Shown in pieces: positions 32,104 through 42,073 of a DNA stretch of 64,000 bases. The number at the start of each line of letters is the position of its first letter. Position 1 is the first letter of the stretch. The position numbers and the translations under genes were made by a program. Source of the DNA: Bacillota bacterium (GTDB taxonomy: Bacteria; Bacillota; Clostridia; Acetivibrionales; DTU013); NCBI GenBank assembly GCA_023418915.1, contig JAEZYU010000059.1:1-64000 (forward strand), in the 5' to 3' direction. Under the pieces are notes generated by a model. It saw nothing but the letters and a program-made list of their open reading frames with translations. It searched no databases and was not told the origin of the DNA.

Positions 32104-34050
32104 TTACTGCCCCCTGAAGCCTTTGCTCCGGCCATTCTTTTTATTGCTGCTGTTATTTTGCCTGTCGTTTCTGTTATCGCTTTTATCATTGCCAATACCG
32201 ATCCGATCCCTGTCTTGTCCGTCATTATTTCTGCTGCCTATCTGCTTCAATAATTCATCCTTAAGGCGTTCTCTTTCCCTTTTTAGTTTGTCGCCGTATT
32301 CATCCAGTGCTTCCTTAAGATCATGCGAGCCATTCTTTCTGTTGTCATCGCTGCTGCCCTTATCCTTGTCATGTTCATCCCTTTTACTGATGCCAGGCCT
32401 GTTGTTACTGATGCTGTTATTGTTGTTATTGCTGCTGTTGCTGTTGATGTTGTTGCTGTTACTATTCCTGTTATTGCTGTTGCTATTACTATTCCTGTTA
32501 TTTTCTTTATTGCTGTTATCGCTGTTATTACTATTCCTGTTATTGTTGTTGCTGCTGCTGTTACTGTTTTTAGTATTATTGTTTTGCTCTTTATCTTCCT
32601 TCTTGTCATTATTCTTATCAGTAACATGGGTGTTGCTGCGTCCATCATCATCCTTCCGGTTCCAGCTATTGTTGTACCATTGACGCAGACCATCCAGAAT
32701 CGATGAGACACCACTCTTTCCCTTATCTGAAGTATCCTTTTCATTTGCTTTGCCGCCGGCTGCGTTTTTATTTCCGGCGTCTATTTTGTTTCCGCCATTG
32801 TTTCTATAACTGCCATTATTGCTGTTATCTTTTATATTGTTTGTGTTCTTTTTGCTGTCATTGCTGTTATTGCTGTCATTGCTGTTATTGCTGTTATTGC
32901 TGTTATTGCTGCTATTGGAATTAATTCCGCTGTCTTCTCTGCGGTCTTTGCTGTTGTCTTGCTTATCATCCCGGCCATTCTGGTTCCGATCCTTCTCCTC
33001 CTGCCGCTCCGGCTTAGCGTTCCGGGCAAGCTCAAGTAAGTCCTTGACCGCAGTGCTCTTGAATTTGTCAATATCGGTTTCCGGCAGATACTCGAGCACA
33101 TCCTCTATAAGCACCAGCTTGCCCGGCGTAACACCCAACTTCCTTGCAGCGTCCCTTTGTTCTACACTGGTCTGGCCGACCAGCACCCTGGAATCCACAT
33201 TACCCTTGTCGAGTTCTTTTGATGCTGCAGCTTCTATATTCTTTTTCAGTGAACCTGCCTTTTTGGTATTGTTGCTGGCAACGGTCAGCAACACTGCATT
33301 TTCTATTCTGCCTTTATTTCCGCGCTCAGTGTTATTTCCCTTTGATATGCCGTTTTTTTCGTCAGGTGGTGTTTTTGTACCTGAAGGATCTGTACTATTG
33401 TCTTTTGTCCCTGGGCTTTCTACAGTTTGCTGATCCTCTCCGGACCCATCATTACCCCCGTCAGGCTGCTTGCTGTCCTCACTCTGCGGCAATCCGCCGT
33501 TCGGAATCTGTTCGCCGTTTCCGGAAGGCTGTATGCCGTCTTCGTTTATATCCGGACTATCCTTTACTGTACCCTGTCCATCTGCACTATCCAGCCCGAC
33601 AGATCCAATACCCTCAGCCCGTGTTTTAAGGTACCCCTTCTCTACAGCACTGTTCAACAGCAGTGCCACACCGTTGTCAAGCTTCATGTGCCTTAGGCCT
33701 CTATCCTGTATCAGCCTTTCCCCATCTTCGTTCAAGGCCTCGTAATCTATGATCCTATCGTAAATATTGACTGTCAGTTCGATACTCGGATTAATGTCAA
33801 GATCCACATAGCTGTACGGGACTGTATAGATGTACGCTCCAAAGCCTATTCCAAGTGCTATAAGGCATGATGCAGCGATCGTGACAATCCTCCTCATCAT
33901 CCTGCTGTTCTTTGCTGCCCCGGAAGGCCGGTCCAGATCTATTTCAGCACCAACCATCATTTCAGGCATAGCTCTGACCCTTTTGAACAGGCCATCCTGT
34001 GTCATTATCACTGCATATTTGCCCTTTATATCTGCTATGATGCCCCTCAT
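32104..34050 (-). CDS. rsgI: Anti-sigma-I factor RsgI with Asn/Ser-rich tail
   Basis: Membrane anti-sigma factor that holds SigI until an outside signal arrives. The N-terminal RsgI domain (residues 1-50) starts MRGIIADIKGKYAVIMTQDG. A transmembrane helix follows at about 53-75, then the extracytoplasmic segment YVDLDINPSIELTVNIYDRI. From about residue 150 the 648-residue protein is low complexity: acidic/Gly/Pro-rich, then a second folded patch (AAASKELDKGNVDSRVLVGQ), then about 230 residues dominated by Asn, Ser, Lys and Asp. Cellulolytic clostridia carry carbohydrate-binding modules here; none is visible. It follows sigI by 15 bases. Confidence 0.9.
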   Translation of the reverse strand: MRGIIADIKGKYAVIMTQDGLFKRVRAMPEMMVGAEIDLDRPSGAAKNSRMMRRIVTIAASCLIALGIGFGAYIYTVPYSYVDLDINPSIELTVNIYDRIIDYEALNEDGERLIQDRGLRHMKLDNGVALLLNSAVEKGYLKTRAEGIGSVGLDSADGQGTVKDSPDINEDGIQPSGNGEQIPNGGLPQSEDSKQPDGGNDGSGEDQQTVESPGTKDNSTDPSGTKTPPDEKNGISKGNNTERGNKGRIENAVLLTVASNNTKKAGSLKKNIEAAASKELDKGNVDSRVLVGQTSVEQRDAARKLGVTPGKLVLIEDVLEYLPETDIDKFKSTAVKDLLELARNAKPERQEEKDRNQNGRDDKQDNSKDRREDSGINSNSSNNSNNSNNSNDSNNSNDSKKNTNNIKDNSNNGSYRNNGGNKIDAGNKNAAGGKANEKDTSDKGKSGVSSILDGLRQWYNNSWNRKDDDGRSNTHVTDKNNDKKEDKEQNNNTKNSNSSSNNNNRNSNNSDNSNKENNRNSNSNSNNRNSNSNNINSNSSNNNNNSISNNRPGISKRDEHDKDKGSSDDNRKNGSHDLKEALDEYGDKLKRERERLKDELLKQIGSRNNDGQDRDRIGIGNDKSDNRNDRQNNSSNKKNGRSKGFRGQ

Positions 34051-34065
34051 TTCCAGCCCCCCTTT

Positions 34066-34764
34066 CTAAAGCTTTATATAATCCTTTATATGTTGGTAAT
34101 CTCCTATTGATATAATTACAATTGCTATTATATATTTTCGGAATCTTTCTATAAATTTTCGGGGTAATCGTGATGCTTTCTCCAGTTCTGATACTGGCAT
34201 ATACTTCTTTAATATAACAGACTGCAATATATCCGGGTGCGACAGTATGGTGCCGGCAAGCTCTGCGCATTGCTGCCTGGTTTTTCTGTGCTTTGGAGAT
34301 ACTTTGGCAAGATCCTGATATGTAATGCCCCAGTTCGAGAGCTCTTCTCCGAGCTCTTGCAGCTCAAGCCTTCTGTGTTCGGCGATGTTCATATCCGAAA
34401 AGGCCTGGATCGCTTCATTGCTGCTGAGGTCATACTCCTCTTCCCTGTCCTGAGTGTAAGCATTTAATGAAATAACACCACTGTGCCGTTTTTCACTTCT
34501 GTAATAATCAATCAGTCTGCGCTTGATAACGTTGCGCGAAAATGTAAAAAAGTTTCCTTTTGAACTGTTAAATGACCTGACAGCCTCAACAAATGCAATC
34601 ATTGCTATGCTCAGTTCATCGTCGGTACCATAGTTCATATACCTGCCGGAGGCTTTTTCAGCGCAGGACGCAATAAAAGGCTTATACTCCTCTACAAACC
34701 TTCCGATTTCTTCAGTGTTGTCCCGAATATCCGTTATTCTGGCATTTATCGCATCAAACTGCAT
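34066..34764 (-). CDS. sigI: RNA polymerase sigma factor SigI
   Basis: Alternative sigma factor, heat- or polysaccharide-responsive in relatives. The 232-residue product has region 2 (EEYKPFIASCAEKASGRYMN; DELSIAMIAFVEAVRSFNSS; FFTFSRNVIKRRLIDYYRSE) and the SigI-specific C-terminal region (LPRKFIERFRKYIIAIVII). I chose ATG at 34764, preceded by GGGGTG; the longer frame lacks a ribosome-binding site. It is paired with rsgI, its expected membrane inhibitor. Confidence 0.92.
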   Translation of the reverse strand: MQFDAINARITDIRDNTEEIGRFVEEYKPFIASCAEKASGRYMNYGTDDELSIAMIAFVEAVRSFNSSKGNFFTFSRNVIKRRLIDYYRSEKRHSGVISLNAYTQDREEEYDLSSNEAIQAFSDMNIAEHRRLELQELGEELSNWGITYQDLAKVSPKHRKTRQQCAELAGTILSHPDILQSVILKKYMPVSELEKASRLPRKFIERFRKYIIAIVIISIGDYQHIKDYIKL

Positions 34765-34910
34765 GCACACCCCGCACCCTATTGTTGTATCCCGCATAAC
34801 AAGCAACTTACACGGTATGAAAAAATTATAGCATAAACACCTTATTTATAGGGTTAGTGACACGATATAGTAATTTTGATGTAACAATTTCGAAACAGGA
34901 GTGGTGGCAA

Positions 34911-34945
34911 TGAAAAAAACAGCAGATTGTATTTCTGCTGTTTTC
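34911..34945 (-). terminator. spoVT terminator
   Basis: AAACAGCAG and CTGCTGTTT pair on the minus strand, followed by TTTTCATT. It lies 30 bases past the spoVT stop. Confidence 0.85.
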
Positions 34946-34974
34946 TTTACAAAAACCCTATTTGCTGTTTGTTC

Positions 34975-35529
34975 CTACTGTTCCATTTGTTTGCCCAGGA
35001 AACCTGCCGCTGACTGTGCAAGCTTTGCTTCGACCTCTCCCATTTTGCTGCCCGGGTCAGTTGATAAAATCATCACTGCGCCTATAGGGTCACCTTCCGA
35101 AATAATGGGTGAAACCACCTGTGCAACATATTTCTTTTCCGAGCCTTCGTTAGCCAGAATGGATATGCTCTTGTCTTCAGATGACTTTACCACAAAAGTA
35201 GCCTTTTCTTCTATTACCTTTTCCACTTCCGGACTCAGTGACTTTTCCAGAAAGTCCTTCTTAGACGCACCTGACACTGCAATGATAGTATCCCGGTCAG
35301 CTATACAGGTCATATATCCGCTGGTCTTGTGTATCGATTCCGCATATTGAGTAGCAAAATCGCCCAATTCACCAATTGGAGAATATTTTTTAAGTATTAC
35401 TTCACCTTCTTTGTCGGTGAATATTTCCAGAGGATCGCCTTCTCTTATTCTTAATGTCCTACGGATCTCCTTGGGTATAACTACCCTGCCAAGATCATCT
35501 ATTCTCCGCACGATACCGGTTGCCTTCAA
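34975..35529 (-). CDS. spoVT: Stage V sporulation protein T
   Basis: AbrB-type transcription factor that tunes SigG-dependent genes in the forespore. The 184-residue product has an N-terminal swapped-hairpin DNA-binding domain (KATGIVRRIDDLGRVVIPKE, then IRRTLRIREGDPLEIF) and a C-terminal GAF-like domain (about 56-184). The start codon is TTG, with AAGGAGGT close upstream. It lies at the end of the purR-spoVG-glmU-prs-pth-mfd block, as in Bacillus, with a foldase gene intervening. Confidence 0.97.
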   Translation of the reverse strand: MKATGIVRRIDDLGRVVIPKEIRRTLRIREGDPLEIFTDKEGEVILKKYSPIGELGDFATQYAESIHKTSGYMTCIADRDTIIAVSGASKKDFLEKSLSPEVEKVIEEKATFVVKSSEDKSISILANEGSEKKYVAQVVSPIISEGDPIGAVMILSTDPGSKMGEVEAKLAQSAAGFLGKQMEQ

Positions 35530-35649
35530 TGTCGTTACCTCCTTAACAGAATTGTTTCACATTGCTTTTTTAGTATTCATTGTTTATTGGAGTTTTATAC
35601 ATATGAGGCGAATTGTGATAAAGCTTAACACACATTCTTAAAAATCAAA

Positions 35650-35674
35650 GGGCCGCCATTTCAGGCAGCCCTCG
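35650..35674 (-). terminator. Terminator after the foldase gene
   Basis: AGGGCTGCC and GGCGGCCCT form a stem with a TGAAAT loop, followed by TTGATTTTT on the minus strand, about 30 bases past the stop. Confidence 0.8.
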
Positions 35675-35702
35675 GTAATCATGACTCTTTTTTTACTGTA
35701 AA

Positions 35703-36827
35703 TTACTTGATTGAGCTGTAAATCGAATTGTTGATTTTGTACTCGGCTTTATCAGCAAGGTCTTTCATCTTCAGATCATACACGTATCTGCGACCGAATT
35801 CAAAATACTCCTTTGCACATCTGAGGCTCGCAGCCTCACCCTTTTCATACTTCTCTTCGAGCTTAATAATATGATATCCGAACTGTGTCTTGACAGGAGC
35901 TTGTGTAAACTGTCCCGGTTCAAGAGAAAATGCTGAGTCTTCAAACTCCTTTACCATCTTGCCCTTCCCGAATAAATAATCTCCGCCCCATTGGCTGGAA
36001 CCATCCTCTGAGTTTTCTCTGGCAAGAGCTGCAAAGTCTTCACCGGATTTCAGCCTGTCAATAAGCTCCTCAGCCTTTTTCAAGGCTGCATCCTTGTCCT
36101 CCTCAGAGGCATCTTCCCCTGCAATTATCAGGATGTGCTTTGCCCATACTGCTTCCTCGGCTCCGTACCTGTATGATGTGTCGGTTTTAAATGCTGTAGT
36201 ATTCTTAGTATAATACTCTTCTATTTCTGCATCGGTTATTTTCGCTGTCTCATCTTCTCTATATTTCTGAACTATGAATGTCTGTATCTGAGCTTCCCTG
36301 AGCACATCCATGGAAAAGTCGTACTGTTCTTTGAAAGCATTGTTGGCCTTGATCTTGTTTCCTCCGCCCATAGTATCGATTATTTCCCTCTGGATGCTGT
36401 CGTCGATATAGGCCATCTCCTCCTTGGTCAGCGATATCTTGGCTTCCTTTGCCTTCTTATACTGTGTCTTTATGTTCCTCAGGTCATCTATCGCCTTCTT
36501 CTTAGCCACTTCTACAGCGTCCTCACCGCCTATCTTCGTCGCCCAGAATGACTCCTCGGTAATGTTGCTGTCTTCCTGCAGTGCGCTGTAATACATGACC
36601 TGCTTCTGAACCTCAAGATAGTATTTAAATTCACCTTCGGTAATCTTCTCTCCATCGATGGTCGCAACAACGTTTACGGCTGATGAGAAGTATATCACCA
36701 ACGCTACGGCGATCACTACGATGGAGGCAAAAGCTATCAATCCGTATTTCACGAACAAAGGCAGCCCGGTTTTCTCTATTGCCTCCGTACTGCCGCCATA
36801 ATTTCTTTTTTCTTTGTTATTTTCCAA
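35703..36827 (-). CDS. Membrane-anchored parvulin-type peptidyl-prolyl isomerase (PrsA/SurA-like)
   Basis: Extracytoplasmic folding helper for secreted proteins. The 374-residue product has a short cytosolic Lys/Asn-rich start, a transmembrane helix at about 29-49, a SurA_N-like helical chaperone region, and a parvulin domain at about 225-325 (VWAKHILIIAGEDASEEDKD; GGDYLFGKGKMVKEFEDSAF; QFGYHIIKLEEK). There is no lipobox, so it is anchored by the helix rather than as the lipoprotein form of PrsA. It lies between mfd and spoVT on the same strand, where Bacillus has no such gene. Confidence 0.9.
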   Translation of the reverse strand: MENNKEKRNYGGSTEAIEKTGLPLFVKYGLIAFASIVVIAVALVIYFSSAVNVVATIDGEKITEGEFKYYLEVQKQVMYYSALQEDSNITEESFWATKIGGEDAVEVAKKKAIDDLRNIKTQYKKAKEAKISLTKEEMAYIDDSIQREIIDTMGGGNKIKANNAFKEQYDFSMDVLREAQIQTFIVQKYREDETAKITDAEIEEYYTKNTTAFKTDTSYRYGAEEAVWAKHILIIAGEDASEEDKDAALKKAEELIDRLKSGEDFAALARENSEDGSSQWGGDYLFGKGKMVKEFEDSAFSLEPGQFTQAPVKTQFGYHIIKLEEKYEKGEAASLRCAKEYFEFGRRYVYDLKMKDLADKAEYKINNSIYSSIK

Positions 36828-36914
36828 AGCTATCTCTCCTCATATATGATATAAACTAATTGCTCTTCGTTTGCTCCAGACAATTAACGGCCATAAAGCC
36901 GCAGTTCGATCCGT

Positions 36915-36973
36915 ATCCACCACCAAGCGTTTTTCAGCCTCAATGGCCGAAAACATGTAAAGTGGTGAGGAAT
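36915..36973 (+). repeat. Dispersed intergenic repeat, copy B
   Basis: Contains CACCACCAAGCGTTTTTCAG, a degenerate hairpin (CAGCCTCAATGGCCG) and AAAGTGGTGAGGAAT. It lies between mfd and the foldase gene, in the same orientation as the other copies. Confidence 0.7.
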
Positions 36974-36993
36974 AAATACATTATAATAGATAA

Positions 36994-39900
36994 TCAGCCA
37001 GCGTCATAGCTTTTTAGGTCCTGTAACAAAATTTTAATATTATCCAGCAGACGATCCCTGCGTCCGGCTGATACCTTGTAAACAAGGCAGGGAGCCGATC
37101 CTGCGCTGAACAGCAGCTGCCTTTTATATTTTTCCGCTGCTTTGGCTATTATCTTAAAATTGATATTTTTTATGTCAGACAGTCCGAACACCACAGTATC
37201 ATTCTTTTCCGTAACGGATGAAAATCCAAGAGATCTTGCCAGTGATTTTATAAGCGCCACCGCTATCAGGTTCCTTACTGGTTCGGGCATATCGCCGTAT
37301 CTGTCGGTCAGTTCGTCTTCGATGTCGATGACATCATGCTCATCGTTTATTGAAGCGATCTTCTTGTACATCTCTATCTTCCTGCTTTCAACGCTTATGT
37401 AGGAGTCATCTATGTATGCGTCTGCGTTTATTTCGATGGAAACCTCCGCTTCTTCCTTCTTCAGCGGTTCACCCTTCAGTTCTCTGACAGCTTCGTCCAG
37501 AAGACGGCAGTACATATCGTAACCCACCGATTCCATATGACCATGCTGTTCCGGTCCCAGCAAATTCCCTGCGCCGCGAATCTCCATATCCCGCATAGCT
37601 ATCTTGAATCCTGATCCCAGTTCGGTGAATTCCTTTATTGCCTGAAGCCTTTTTTCTGCGATTTCCGATATGATTTTGTCCTTCTTGTAGGTTATATATG
37701 CATATGCTAGCCTGTTGGAGCGGCCTACTCTGCCCCTCAGCTGATATAGCTGCGCAAGGCCCATCTTATCGGCATCTTCCACAACTATTGTATTGACATT
37801 GGGCATATCAAGTCCGGATTCGATTATCGTCGTACATACCAGCACATCGAATTCCCCTTTTATGAAGCTGAACATAATGTCCTCAAGCTGTCTTTCATCC
37901 ATCTGGCCATGGGCTACAGCCACCCTAGCATCGGGCACCAGGGCTTGTATCTCGGATGCTCTGATATCGATAGTCCTGACCCGGTTATACAAATAGAACA
38001 CCTGCCCCTGCCTGCCAATCTCCCTGATGATGGCATCCTTGATTACATCCCTGTTATATTCCATTACGTATGTCTGGACCGGGTATCTTTCCTCGGGCGG
38101 ATCCTCTATAATGCTTATATCTCTTATTCCCGCAAGAGACATATGGAGCGTCCTTGGTATAGGCGTAGCCGTAAGAGTAAGCACATCAACTCCGGGTGCC
38201 AGATTTTTCAGACGTTCCTTGTGGGATACGCCGAAGCGTTGCTCCTCATCGATGACCAGAAGGCCGAGATCCTTGAAACGGATATCCTTCTGAAGCAGTC
38301 GGTGGGTACCCACCAGCACATCCACATTGCCGGCTTTAACTTCCTTCAGTATCCGTTTCTGTTCCGGCTGTGATCTGAAGCGGCTGATTACATCGACCGT
38401 CACAGGAAAATCTCTCAGTCTTTCTACAAAACTGTTATACTGCTGCTGAGCCAGAACGGTTGTCGGAACCAGATAAGCCACCTGTTTGCCGTCCATTGCC
38501 GCCTTAAAAATTGCCCGTATCGCAACTTCAGTCTTGCCATATCCCACATCGCCGCAAAGCAGCCTGTCCATAACCCTTCCGGATTCCATATCCTGCTTTA
38601 TCTCTTCAATACATTTGAGCTGGTCATCAGTCTCCTCATAGGGGAACTGTTCCTCGAACTGCTTTTGCCACACAGTGTCGCCGGAGTAGGTAAATCCCTT
38701 TGTAGCCGCCCTCTGGGCGTATAGCTTTATAAGCTCCGCAGCCAGCTTTCTGAGTGATTCCTTGACCCTGGTTTTGGTTTTTGTCCAGTCCGATCCTCCA
38801 AGCTTGCTGACCTTTGGCTGCCTTCCTTCAGATCCTATGTATTTTTGGATCAGATCCATCTGGTTCGTCGGGATGTATAAAAACGCACCTTCCTGGTATC
38901 TGATCTTGAGGTAATCCTTTTTTACACCCTCAACAGAGAGCTTCTCCATCCCGACATACTGGCCTATGCCATGAGCCTGATGGACCACATAATCCCCTAT
39001 ATCCAGCTCGGTGAACAGGCTGATCGGACGCCCTTTGCGTTTACCGGCACTCTTTGCAGCTTTCTTTTTATCCTGTCCGAATACTTCCTTGTCACTGATC
39101 ACAACAAACCCTATGGTCGGGTACTCAAATCCTTTTTGGAGGCTGCCATGGGTGATTATGATCTGACCGGGCATTACAGGCTGGGCGACCTGATCCATAT
39201 ACACCGATTCAACATTTTTATCCGACAACGATTCTCTCAGCCGCTCTCCGCGTCCTTTTGTGCCGGAGAGCACCAGTATTCGATTTTTGTTTTGCTTCCA
39301 TGTCGAAAGGTTTTCAGCCAGCATGTCGATGCTCCCCTGAAACGAGCTCATGGTCCTGCAGGGGATACTGAAAATCGGCGATTCTTTTGATGCTATAGCA
39401 TCTGCGTTCACAGAATTCAGATATACAGTCTTGTTATTTGTGACAGCGCAAAAAACAGCTTCATAGTCAAAATACATGTCGCTGCCCTCGGGGAGCAGAC
39501 TGCCTTTCTCAACGAGCGCCTTACAAATTTCCTCATGTTCAAGCAGCAGATTTTCGAGACGCTGCTTCTGCCTGATCGGTTCATCCATAAAAACAAGCAC
39601 ATCATCTGCTGTATAATCAGATAAAGAATTTGGTTTATCCGCAATATAAGTAATATATCTGTCGACTCCGGGGAAATACCATGATTCCTTAAGGCGCTCC
39701 ATATCGCTTCTTATCTTCTGTGAAAGACTGTGGTTCTTTTTTGCGGCTTTGGCAGCATCATTCTCAACAGCCCGGATTATTTCTTCTTTCCTTTCGGCGT
39801 CATAGATCATCTCTCGCGCCGGCAGCACCCTTACACTGTCTGCATGTCCCACAGACCGCTGCGTGCCGGTATCGAACCATCTGACGGAATCGATCTCGTC

Positions 39901-40491
39901 CCCGAAGAATTCTATTCTCACTGCATTGCCGGTATCTACAGGGAATATATCGACGATCCCACCCCTGACTGCAAACTGTCCCTTCCTCTCAACTGATTCC
40001 ATTCTCTCAAAACCTGAGATCACCAGACGCCTTATAAGCTCATCAGGATCCATCCTGGTACTGTTGTCTATATCGATAACATATTCCCTAAAGGTTTCGG
40101 GCCTGATCAGCTTATGAGAAAATGCCTCTATTGAAGTCACCACAAAACGGTAATCCCCCCTGATGAGTCTGTCGAGCGCGGCAATCCTTTGATAGACTGT
40201 ATCGTAGCTCTTTGCCTCAACATCGTAGAGCATTATTTCTTTTGTCGGGAAAAAAACAACATCCTCACCCAAGAAATAGATGAAGTCTTCAAACAACCGC
40301 CTGGCCTGCATCTCATTGAAAGCAACAAAAATACCCTTTTGGCCGCATTGGCTGCAAAGGGCACACGAGATATGAGCCTTCTGTGACTCAGAAGGCCCTG
40401 TTATGCTTAGAGATCTGGTATGATTACGGATCGATGATAGTATCTGCTTAAATTCGTCCAGTTCCAGCAGAGGATCGATAAAGCTTGTCAT
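36994..40491 (-). CDS. mfd: Transcription-repair coupling factor
   Basis: Removes RNA polymerase stalled at DNA damage and recruits UvrA. The 1165-residue product has the UvrB-like N-terminal module, the RNA-polymerase-interaction domain (LDIGDYVVHQAHGIGQYVGM), the SF2 translocase with Walker A GDVGYGKTEVA and DEEQ box (VIDEEQRFG), motif VI QLRGRVGRSNR, and the C-terminal TRCF domain. It is full length. The ribosome-binding site is weak (AGGACCTTGAAGATAT). It follows pth by 18 bases; the Bacillus fin gene is absent between them. Confidence 0.98.
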   Translation of the reverse strand: MTSFIDPLLELDEFKQILSSIRNHTRSLSITGPSESQKAHISCALCSQCGQKGIFVAFNEMQARRLFEDFIYFLGEDVVFFPTKEIMLYDVEAKSYDTVYQRIAALDRLIRGDYRFVVTSIEAFSHKLIRPETFREYVIDIDNSTRMDPDELIRRLVISGFERMESVERKGQFAVRGGIVDIFPVDTGNAVRIEFFGDEIDSVRWFDTGTQRSVGHADSVRVLPAREMIYDAERKEEIIRAVENDAAKAAKKNHSLSQKIRSDMERLKESWYFPGVDRYITYIADKPNSLSDYTADDVLVFMDEPIRQKQRLENLLLEHEEICKALVEKGSLLPEGSDMYFDYEAVFCAVTNNKTVYLNSVNADAIASKESPIFSIPCRTMSSFQGSIDMLAENLSTWKQNKNRILVLSGTKGRGERLRESLSDKNVESVYMDQVAQPVMPGQIIITHGSLQKGFEYPTIGFVVISDKEVFGQDKKKAAKSAGKRKGRPISLFTELDIGDYVVHQAHGIGQYVGMEKLSVEGVKKDYLKIRYQEGAFLYIPTNQMDLIQKYIGSEGRQPKVSKLGGSDWTKTKTRVKESLRKLAAELIKLYAQRAATKGFTYSGDTVWQKQFEEQFPYEETDDQLKCIEEIKQDMESGRVMDRLLCGDVGYGKTEVAIRAIFKAAMDGKQVAYLVPTTVLAQQQYNSFVERLRDFPVTVDVISRFRSQPEQKRILKEVKAGNVDVLVGTHRLLQKDIRFKDLGLLVIDEEQRFGVSHKERLKNLAPGVDVLTLTATPIPRTLHMSLAGIRDISIIEDPPEERYPVQTYVMEYNRDVIKDAIIREIGRQGQVFYLYNRVRTIDIRASEIQALVPDARVAVAHGQMDERQLEDIMFSFIKGEFDVLVCTTIIESGLDMPNVNTIVVEDADKMGLAQLYQLRGRVGRSNRLAYAYITYKKDKIISEIAEKRLQAIKEFTELGSGFKIAMRDMEIRGAGNLLGPEQHGHMESVGYDMYCRLLDEAVRELKGEPLKKEEAEVSIEINADAYIDDSYISVESRKIEMYKKIASINDEHDVIDIEDELTDRYGDMPEPVRNLIAVALIKSLARSLGFSSVTEKNDTVVFGLSDIKNINFKIIAKAAEKYKRQLLFSAGSAPCLVYKVSAGRRDRLLDNIKILLQDLKSYDAG

Positions 40492-40509
40492 ATATCTTCA
40501 AGGTCCTGC

Positions 40510-41094
40510 CTAAATTATTTGTTCTCCGTTGTACCTGTTCATTGCCGCCTCTATACTATCCGAAGCGAGCATTGCCGCTGCCTCTGCAGCTCTTTCGATA
40601 CTTTTTGCAACGATGGTGGTCTCATCCGGTGTGAATCTGCCAAGGACATAATCGGCAAGATCCCATCCCTCAGGAGCTTTCCCTATACCTACCCTTATCC
40701 TTGGGAATTCATCAGACTGAAGCTGATATATTACCGACTTCATGCCGTTATGAGTCCCCGAACTGCCCTTTGCTCTGATTCTGATCATACCTGCCGGCAA
40801 ATCAGTATCGTCGTAAATCACTATAAGATTTTCCACCGGCAGCTTATAATATTCAACGATATTTCTTATACTTTCACCGCTTAGATTCATGAATGTCTGC
40901 GGTTTTACCAGCAGCACCCTCACACCGTCAATAATACCGTCTCCTGTCAGAGCTTTATGCCTGAGCCGATCCACTTTTATTCCAAATTTTTTTGACAGCA
41001 GATCGATAGTCAGGAAACCGGCGTTATGCCGTGTGTTTTCATATTTTCTTCCCGGATTTCCCAGACCGGCGATAATGATCAGCTTTTCCAACAC
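40510..41094 (-). CDS. pth: Peptidyl-tRNA hydrolase
   Basis: Releases tRNA from stalled peptidyl-tRNA. The 194-residue product reads IAGLGNPGRKYENTRHNAGF near its start, with the catalytic His in TRHNAGF, and VIYDDTDLPAGMIRIRAKGS. The start is GTG (41094) or the TTG directly after it, with GGGGGTG upstream. The longest frame begins inside prs and gives a non-homologous extension. B. subtilis calls this gene spoVC; order prs-pth-mfd is conserved, without the ctc gene. Confidence 0.96.
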   Translation of the reverse strand: MLEKLIIIAGLGNPGRKYENTRHNAGFLTIDLLSKKFGIKVDRLRHKALTGDGIIDGVRVLLVKPQTFMNLSGESIRNIVEYYKLPVENLIVIYDDTDLPAGMIRIRAKGSSGTHNGMKSVIYQLQSDEFPRIRVGIGKAPEGWDLADYVLGRFTPDETTIVAKSIERAAEAAAMLASDSIEAAMNRYNGEQII

Positions 41095-41110
41095 AGCACC
41101 CCCGCACGGC

Positions 41111-42073
41111 TTATTCCTTCTGAGTAAAAATAGTGCTGATGGAAATGTCCCCGTATATCCTTTCGATTGCCTCGGCAAAAATAGCCGCAATTGATAATGC
41201 TGTTATCTTTCCCGTCGGTTTTCCTTCCGGAAGCGGAATAGTGTTAAGGGTGACCAGTTCCTTAATACATGATTCCTCTATCCTGTCACATGCCGGTCCT
41301 GACAGCACACCGTGCGTACAGCATGCATATACCTCCTTCGCACCCATCTCCATAAGTGCGTTTGCTCCGTTTGAAATGGTACCGGCTGTATCGATAAGGT
41401 CATCTATTAGTACTACTCTTTTGTTGGTGACATCTCCGACAACATTCATTACCTCGCTGACATTTGCCTTGGGTCTTCTTTTATCTACTATGGCAATTGG
41501 GATCTCCAGCCATTCAGCAAATTTTCTCGTACGAGTCACACTGCCGACATCCGGTGAAACAGCAACAACATCACTGGGATCACTGAATTTTTCCTGGAAA
41601 TACTTGGCCATAACCGGTACTCCCAGCAGATGATCCACAGGTATGTCAAAAAAGCCCTGCAGCTGTGGTGTATGCAAGTCCATTGTCAATACTCTGTCAG
41701 CACCGGCGGTAGTTATCAGATTTGCTACCAGCTTTGCAGATATCGGATCTCTTGCCCTTGCTTTCCTGTCCTGACGAGCATAGCCAAAATAAGGCATGAC
41801 AGCAGTTATTCTGCCCGCAGATGCTCTTTTGAGTGCGTCGATCATTATCAGAAGCTCGACCAGATTGTCATTTACAGGCGTACATGTAGACTGTATAACA
41901 AAAACGTCTGATCCTCTGACGACTTCGCCGATGTTTACAGCAGATTCCCCGTCACTGAATTTCCCAACGGTTGCCATACCCAGCGGCAAACCTATTCTTT
42001 CTGCGATCTCTTCCGCCAGAGGTCCGTTGGAGTTCCCGGCGAATATTTTTATGTCCTTGCCATGCAGATTCAT
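41111..42073 (-). CDS. prs: Ribose-phosphate pyrophosphokinase
   Basis: Makes PRPP from ribose 5-phosphate and ATP for purine, pyrimidine, His and Trp synthesis. The 320-residue product has the ATP loop YFGYARQDRKARARDPISAK, the catalytic MDLHTPQLQGFFDIPVDHL and the PRPP loop VVLIDDLIDTAGTI. It lies between glmU and pth as in Bacillus. Its product is the signal read by PurR, encoded three genes upstream. Confidence 0.98.
   Translation of the reverse strand: MNLHGKDIKIFAGNSNGPLAEEIAERIGLPLGMATVGKFSDGESAVNIGEVVRGSDVFVIQSTCTPVNDNLVELLIMIDALKRASAGRITAVMPYFGYARQDRKARARDPISAKLVANLITTAGADRVLTMDLHTPQLQGFFDIPVDHLLGVPVMAKYFQEKFSDPSDVVAVSPDVGSVTRTRKFAEWLEIPIAIVDKRRPKANVSEVMNVVGDVTNKRVVLIDDLIDTAGTISNGANALMEMGAKEVYACCTHGVLSGPACDRIEESCIKELVTLNTIPLPEGKPTGKITALSIAAIFAEAIERIYGDISISTIFTQKE

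Noticed and set aside
32123..32924. Long Leu/Ile-rich plus-strand reading frames that look like membrane proteins
   Set aside because: They are the antisense of the Asn/Ser codon repeats in rsgI (AAC/AAT read backwards as GTT/ATT, and Ser as Leu-type codons). They have no ribosome-binding site.
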